Below are positions 61,636 to 64,000 of a stretch of 64,000 nucleotides of DNA, in pieces. How positions within the stretch are numbered: the stretch's first letter is position 1; each line of letters starts with the position of its first letter. Origin of the DNA: Clostridium sp. UBA699 (GTDB lineage: Bacteria; Bacillota; Clostridia; Clostridiales; Clostridiaceae); the NCBI GenBank assembly GCA_002298915.1, contig DBML01000023.1, forward strand, positions 248,001 through 312,000, given 5' to 3'. The position numbers and the translations under genes are program-made. The notes beneath the pieces were generated by a model. That model saw nothing but the letters and a program-made list of their open reading frames with translations, ran no database searches and was not told the DNA's origin.

Positions 61636-61916
61636 ATGAATCAACCATTAAACAAAAGGTTATTAAATACTGGAAGAGTTATATTTTCTTTTTTAACAAT
61701 TATCTTTAGTGTATTATCCGTTCTAAATGTTAGCAATAGGTTATTCTCTATACTTTCACAAGGTTTTTTAGGAATGACGTTTATGTTTATTGGAGTTCGT
61801 GAGTTTGCATATGGAAATGATAAAAATTTGGGTATTCATTAATTATTCTTTCTACCATTTTATTTTGTGTTATGTTTTTTTCAATTTATGTTGCATTTAA
61901 GGTTGGTGCATTTTAA
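61636..61916 (+). pseudogene. DUF3953-like small membrane protein, frameshifted
   Basis: The ATG at 61636 has GGAGG upstream. The frame encodes 68 residues (MNQPLNKRLLNTGRVIFSF...GMTFMFIGVREFAYGNDKNLGIH) and stops at 61842. The next frame continues at once, with no start codon, into a membrane helix (LIILSTILFCVMFFSIY) and stops at 61916. Joined, the two give three helices and the overall pattern of DUF3953 proteins. A one-base change near the GATAAAAATTTGGG tract at 61818-61832 would explain it. Could be a decayed gene, a sequencing error or slippage. Confidence 0.6.
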
Positions 61917-62033
61917 TTTATTTAGTTCGCCACCTTCAAAAATGGTTCACTATTAATAAAACGAATTAACGAAGACTTGTAGTTAAAGACGTACCAACAT
62001 AAGTATTTATAAGAAATGGGGTAGGAATTAAAA

Positions 62034-62318
62034 TTGCCAGACCAATTAGTGATATTAATAATGTGTGTTTTAAGCATATTAAATTGGGGATTAGCTATGT
62101 ACCTTATTAAGGTGAAGAAAATGAAAAATAAGAAGGTATTTTGTATCTCTTCATTCACATTAGCACTTTCTTATTCTGCATTTTTATTTTTTTCAATATC
62201 AGATTTTCCAATTCTTTATGCGATTACGTTTTTTTTAGTTGTATTTATTGGAGGATACAGCTACACGAACTCTTTGATGGGATTGCATAATCTACTATTT
62301 AGAAAAAAAGGCAAATGA
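62034..62318 (+). CDS. Small three-helix membrane protein
   Basis: 94 residues, TTG start with GGGGTAGGA upstream. Hydrophobic segments: LVILIMCVLSILNWGLAMYLI, FCISSFTLALSYSAFLFF, and ILYAITFFLVVFIGGYSY, with a basic end (FRKKGK). Not recognised. Very AT-rich. The junction before it (61917-62033) contains GTTCGCC and an ACTTGTAG remnant of the repeat. Confidence 0.55.
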   Translation: MPDQLVILIMCVLSILNWGLAMYLIKVKKMKNKKVFCISSFTLALSYSAFLFFSISDFPILYAITFFLVVFIGGYSYTNSLMGLHNLLFRKKGK

Positions 62319-62344
62319 TAAAAATTTTATTTAGTACATAATCT

Positions 62345-62370
62345 TCTTATATGGCGGAATAAAAGCCGTT
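62345..62370 (+). repeat. Partial cassette-junction repeat
   Basis: CTTCTTATATGGCGGAA matches the left part of the consensus; the TTGTAG end is lost. Confidence 0.45.
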
Positions 62371-62421
62371 TAAAATGAATTATATTAACCTTTAAGGGGC
62401 ATTATAAAAGGAGACTTTGAT

Positions 62422-63012
62422 ATGCAAGGACAGGAACAAAACGGTGAAGTTACTTTTAAATATCTTAAAGAGACAAGGAATATCAGATGCTTACTGATTC
62501 TAGTGCTTGGTATAGCAATAATAGAATTCAACCCAATCATTCTTGCCCTAGAAACAAAAACATCGCCATTTGATTTACAAGATTTTTTTCTGTTTGATGT
62601 GTTATATGTTGTTATTGTTTTTGCGATTATTTATGCGGTTATATCTATGACTAAGCAGAAGCAGTATATTATAACCGTTAGTAAAGATAAAATAATTGTA
62701 AATGGTAGGATTATTGATATAAGCGAAATAAAATATATGGGATATGTAGGATGTTTTAGAAGCAGTTATTATGCAATTATTACTAATAATTCAGAAGAAA
62801 TAGTGATAGAACTAAGTAAAAAATGTGATGATTACTTATACCAGGTGTGCAAAGCAAATAATATACAAACTGATACAAGAAAAAGTGAGTCTGAAAGAAA
62901 TGATACACTCTGGACTATATTGGGAATTTTATTACCGTTCATACTACTTATTATCATATTATTGATATTTAAATTGTTGGTACCCAATCTAAACAGCACT
63001 ATTCAATCTTAA
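62422..63012 (+). CDS. Membrane protein with central PH-like segment
   Basis: 196 residues, AAGGAG site. Two N-terminal hydrophobic segments (CLLILVLGIAIIEFNPIIL, VLYVVIVFAIIYAVIS), a central strand-rich part (YIITVSKDKIIVNGRIIDISEIKYMGYVGCFRSSYYAIITNNSEEIVIEL), and a C-terminal helix (LGILLPFILLIIILLIFKLL). No named family recognised. Flanked by junction repeats on both sides. Confidence 0.6.
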   Translation: MQGQEQNGEVTFKYLKETRNIRCLLILVLGIAIIEFNPIILALETKTSPFDLQDFFLFDVLYVVIVFAIIYAVISMTKQKQYIITVSKDKIIVNGRIIDISEIKYMGYVGCFRSSYYAIITNNSEEIVIELSKKCDDYLYQVCKANNIQTDTRKSESERNDTLWTILGILLPFILLIIILLIFKLLVPNLNSTIQS

Positions 63013-63036
63013 TATTCTAATATGACGCAGTTGTAG
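63013..63036 (+). repeat. Cassette-junction repeat
   Basis: TAATATGACGCAGTTGTAGG: matches the consensus TATGRCG...TTGTAGG. Starts right after the preceding stop codon. Confidence 0.6.
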
Positions 63037-63084
63037 GTAAAGCCGAATCAAATTATTACATGTCTTTGGAGGTTTTTGAGAACA

Positions 63085-63432
63085 ATGGTAAGTAAAAAAG
63101 TTAAACATTTGAAAAGTAATACTTGTGAGTAATAAAGATTGAAAAGGAAGCATTATTTTGAATTTATTTACGAAACAATGATAGACAGTTTAGAGCATTA
63201 TTTTGATTTGTTAGATTGCACAACCGTTACAAGCCATCATAAATTTAATTCTGAGAGTGGAAATTACATTTGCTTAATAAATGATAATAGAGAAAAGTTA
63301 CCTGACGATATTGATATAGACAAGTTGTTATCAAAAATGTCACAAACCACTTCTTCTTTATATTCACCTAACCGTTATAAAGAAATAACATTTGATGAAA
63401 TTAGAAACCTATTAAGCAAATCAAAAGAATAG
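63085..63432 (+). pseudogene. Small hypothetical gene split by in-frame TAATAA
   Basis: The ATG at 63085 has a good GGAGG site 12 bases upstream but the frame ends after 15 residues (MVSKKVKHLKSNTCE) at TAATAA (63130-63135). The same frame then stays open for 97 codons from a TTG at 63139 to 63432 (KRKHYFEFIYETMIDSLEHYF...FDEIRNLLSKSKE), with no ribosome site of its own. Either the gene is broken, or the short ORF is a leader and the TTG is re-used by reinitiation. The product is not recognised. Confidence 0.5.
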
Positions 63433-63471
63433 TTCGTGAAACACTCTTCTTAATATGACAACATTGTAGTA
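63432..63471 (+). repeat. Cassette-junction repeat, full-length variant
   Basis: AGTTCGTGAAACACTCTTC, then TTAATATGACAACATTGTAG. It matches the left-end copy at 3716-3750 over the GTTCG...AAACxCTTC box and the core. Confidence 0.65.
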
Positions 63472-63514
63472 AATGGAGAACGAAGAAGAAGGTTCCTTAC
63501 AGGAGGAAAACAAA

Positions 63515-63796
63515 GTGAGTAATAACTTAATTGTCAGATATTTATCATTATATTTATTTTCAATAGTTGTGGTGGTTTTATTGGGGTGGGGAACATGTCC
63601 GTTTTCAGGATTGATTTTCATTATAGTTACAATTACAGTGCTTATGTTTGCAAGACTTAAGTATATAGATGATGGACAGCGATATGTCGTATACGGATTT
63701 TCATGGAGCATATTATGTATTATTCTCTTTTTAATTCTAGCATTTGCTTCAGGTAAAGTTTTATTTATAAGAGAAATAATAATTTACCCCTTTTAA
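63515..63796 (+). CDS. Small membrane protein
   Basis: 93 residues from the GTG at 63515, which has AGGAGG 8 bases upstream; an ATG 14 codons earlier lies over the junction repeat region and has no site. Hydrophobic segments: YLSLYLFSIVVVVLLGWGTCPF, GLIFIIVTITVLMFARL, and GFSWSILCIILFLILAFAS. Not recognised. Confidence 0.55.
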   Translation: MSNNLIVRYLSLYLFSIVVVVLLGWGTCPFSGLIFIIVTITVLMFARLKYIDDGQRYVVYGFSWSILCIILFLILAFASGKVLFIREIIIYPF

Positions 63797-63821
63797 TGTA
63801 TTTTAATACTGAAATAAACTC

Positions 63822-63850
63822 TTCCTATAAGACGTCTCGTAGATTATTGT
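63822..63850 (+). repeat. Cassette-junction repeat with GACGTC core
   Basis: CTCTTCC TATAAGACGTCTC GTAG: the 13-base TATAAGACGTCTC is identical to the minus-strand copy at 3225-3237. Confidence 0.7.
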
Positions 63851-63957
63851 GAATTACAATAATGGAGATTGTAACGTCAGAAATATAATATATCTGAAAG
63901 TGGATTGTGTGTCGCAAACATAAGTTATTACAATTTTTTATATGGAGGAGTTGTTAA

Positions 63958-64000
63958 ATGAAAACTATAAGCTGGTTAGGAGTTGTTGGCGTTTTTGTTG
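63958..64000 (+). CDS. Start of a CDS cut by the window end
   Basis: ATG at 63958 with GGAGGAG 7 bases upstream, encoding MKTISWLGVVGVFV before the window ends. The start looks like a signal peptide or first membrane helix. Nothing more can be said. Confidence 0.5.
   Translation, partial: MKTISWLGVVGVFV

Noticed and set aside
60825..63850. Classical integron with attC sites
   Set aside because: No integrase gene in the window, and the motif lacks the expected RYYYAAC and GTTRRRY end boxes. Kept only as a cassette-like arrangement.

Overview
The window reads as chromosome from an anaerobic, probably spore-forming member of the Clostridia (Firmicutes). Reasons: the clostridial order secD-secF-(recJ slot)-apt-relA-dtd-MBL-hemZ-hisS-aspS; the ruvAB-queA-tgt-yajC block next to the SCIFF peptide and its radical SAM maturase; strong GGAGG ribosome binding sites with frequent TTG/GTG starts; a SigF/SigG-type sigma factor; a PdaA-like cortex de-N-acetylase; and a solitary DNA adenine methylase resembling the sporulation methylase CamA. 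The core (about 4.1-60.8 kb) is moderately GC-rich with heavy AGG and ATA codon use. The two ends (1-3.9 kb and 60.8-64 kb) are visibly AT-rich and look like accessory DNA.

Left end (1-3.9 kb, genes on the minus strand): a partial AAA ATPase, a DUF1648 membrane protein, three unassigned small genes, a SUKH/SMI1-like immunity-type protein and a conserved hypothetical. The left-most junctions are plain. The junctions at 2.6, 3.2 and 3.7 kb carry a degenerate oriented repeat (core TATGGCGACATTGTAG and variants).

Core, part 1 (4-29.6 kb): pdaA-like lipoprotein; CamA-like methylase; speE; a sigma factor preceded by two overlapping tiny ORFs; a class A PBP; HflX with an N-terminal JAMM-like domain; an amidohydrolase; a nucleotidyltransferase; a MocR regulator with HEAT and YigZ proteins; YebC; a cation efflux protein behind a palindromic operator; TVP38; zinc-ribbon protein; UspA; two HAD phosphatases; folate genes pabBA and pabC; an aminotransferase; and small conserved genes.

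Core, part 2 (29.6-51 kb): a membrane metallophosphoesterase, ruvA-ruvB-queA-tgt-yajC, SCIFF (scfA) and scfB, secDF, a shortened RecJ-like protein with altered catalytic motifs, apt, relA, dtd, an MBL hydrolase, hemZ, hisS, aspS, then a structured RNA that fits 6S RNA, a DMT transporter and a cell-wall amidase.

Core, part 3 (51-60.8 kb): rubrerythrin-like protein, tRNA-Leu(CAA), the NifU-like/GGGtGRT pair, a sigma-54 activator followed by a near-consensus -24/-12 promoter driving a C-S lyase and an APC permease, a TauE/SafE protein and an EamA transporter with an extra C-terminal domain.

Right end (60.8-64 kb, plus strand): small membrane and hypothetical genes, at least one frameshifted, again separated by the repeat seen at the left end and in the same orientation relative to transcription. 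The most promising items for follow-up are this repeat-bounded cassette arrangement, the CamA-like methylase, the degenerate RecJ, and the GGGtGRT pair.
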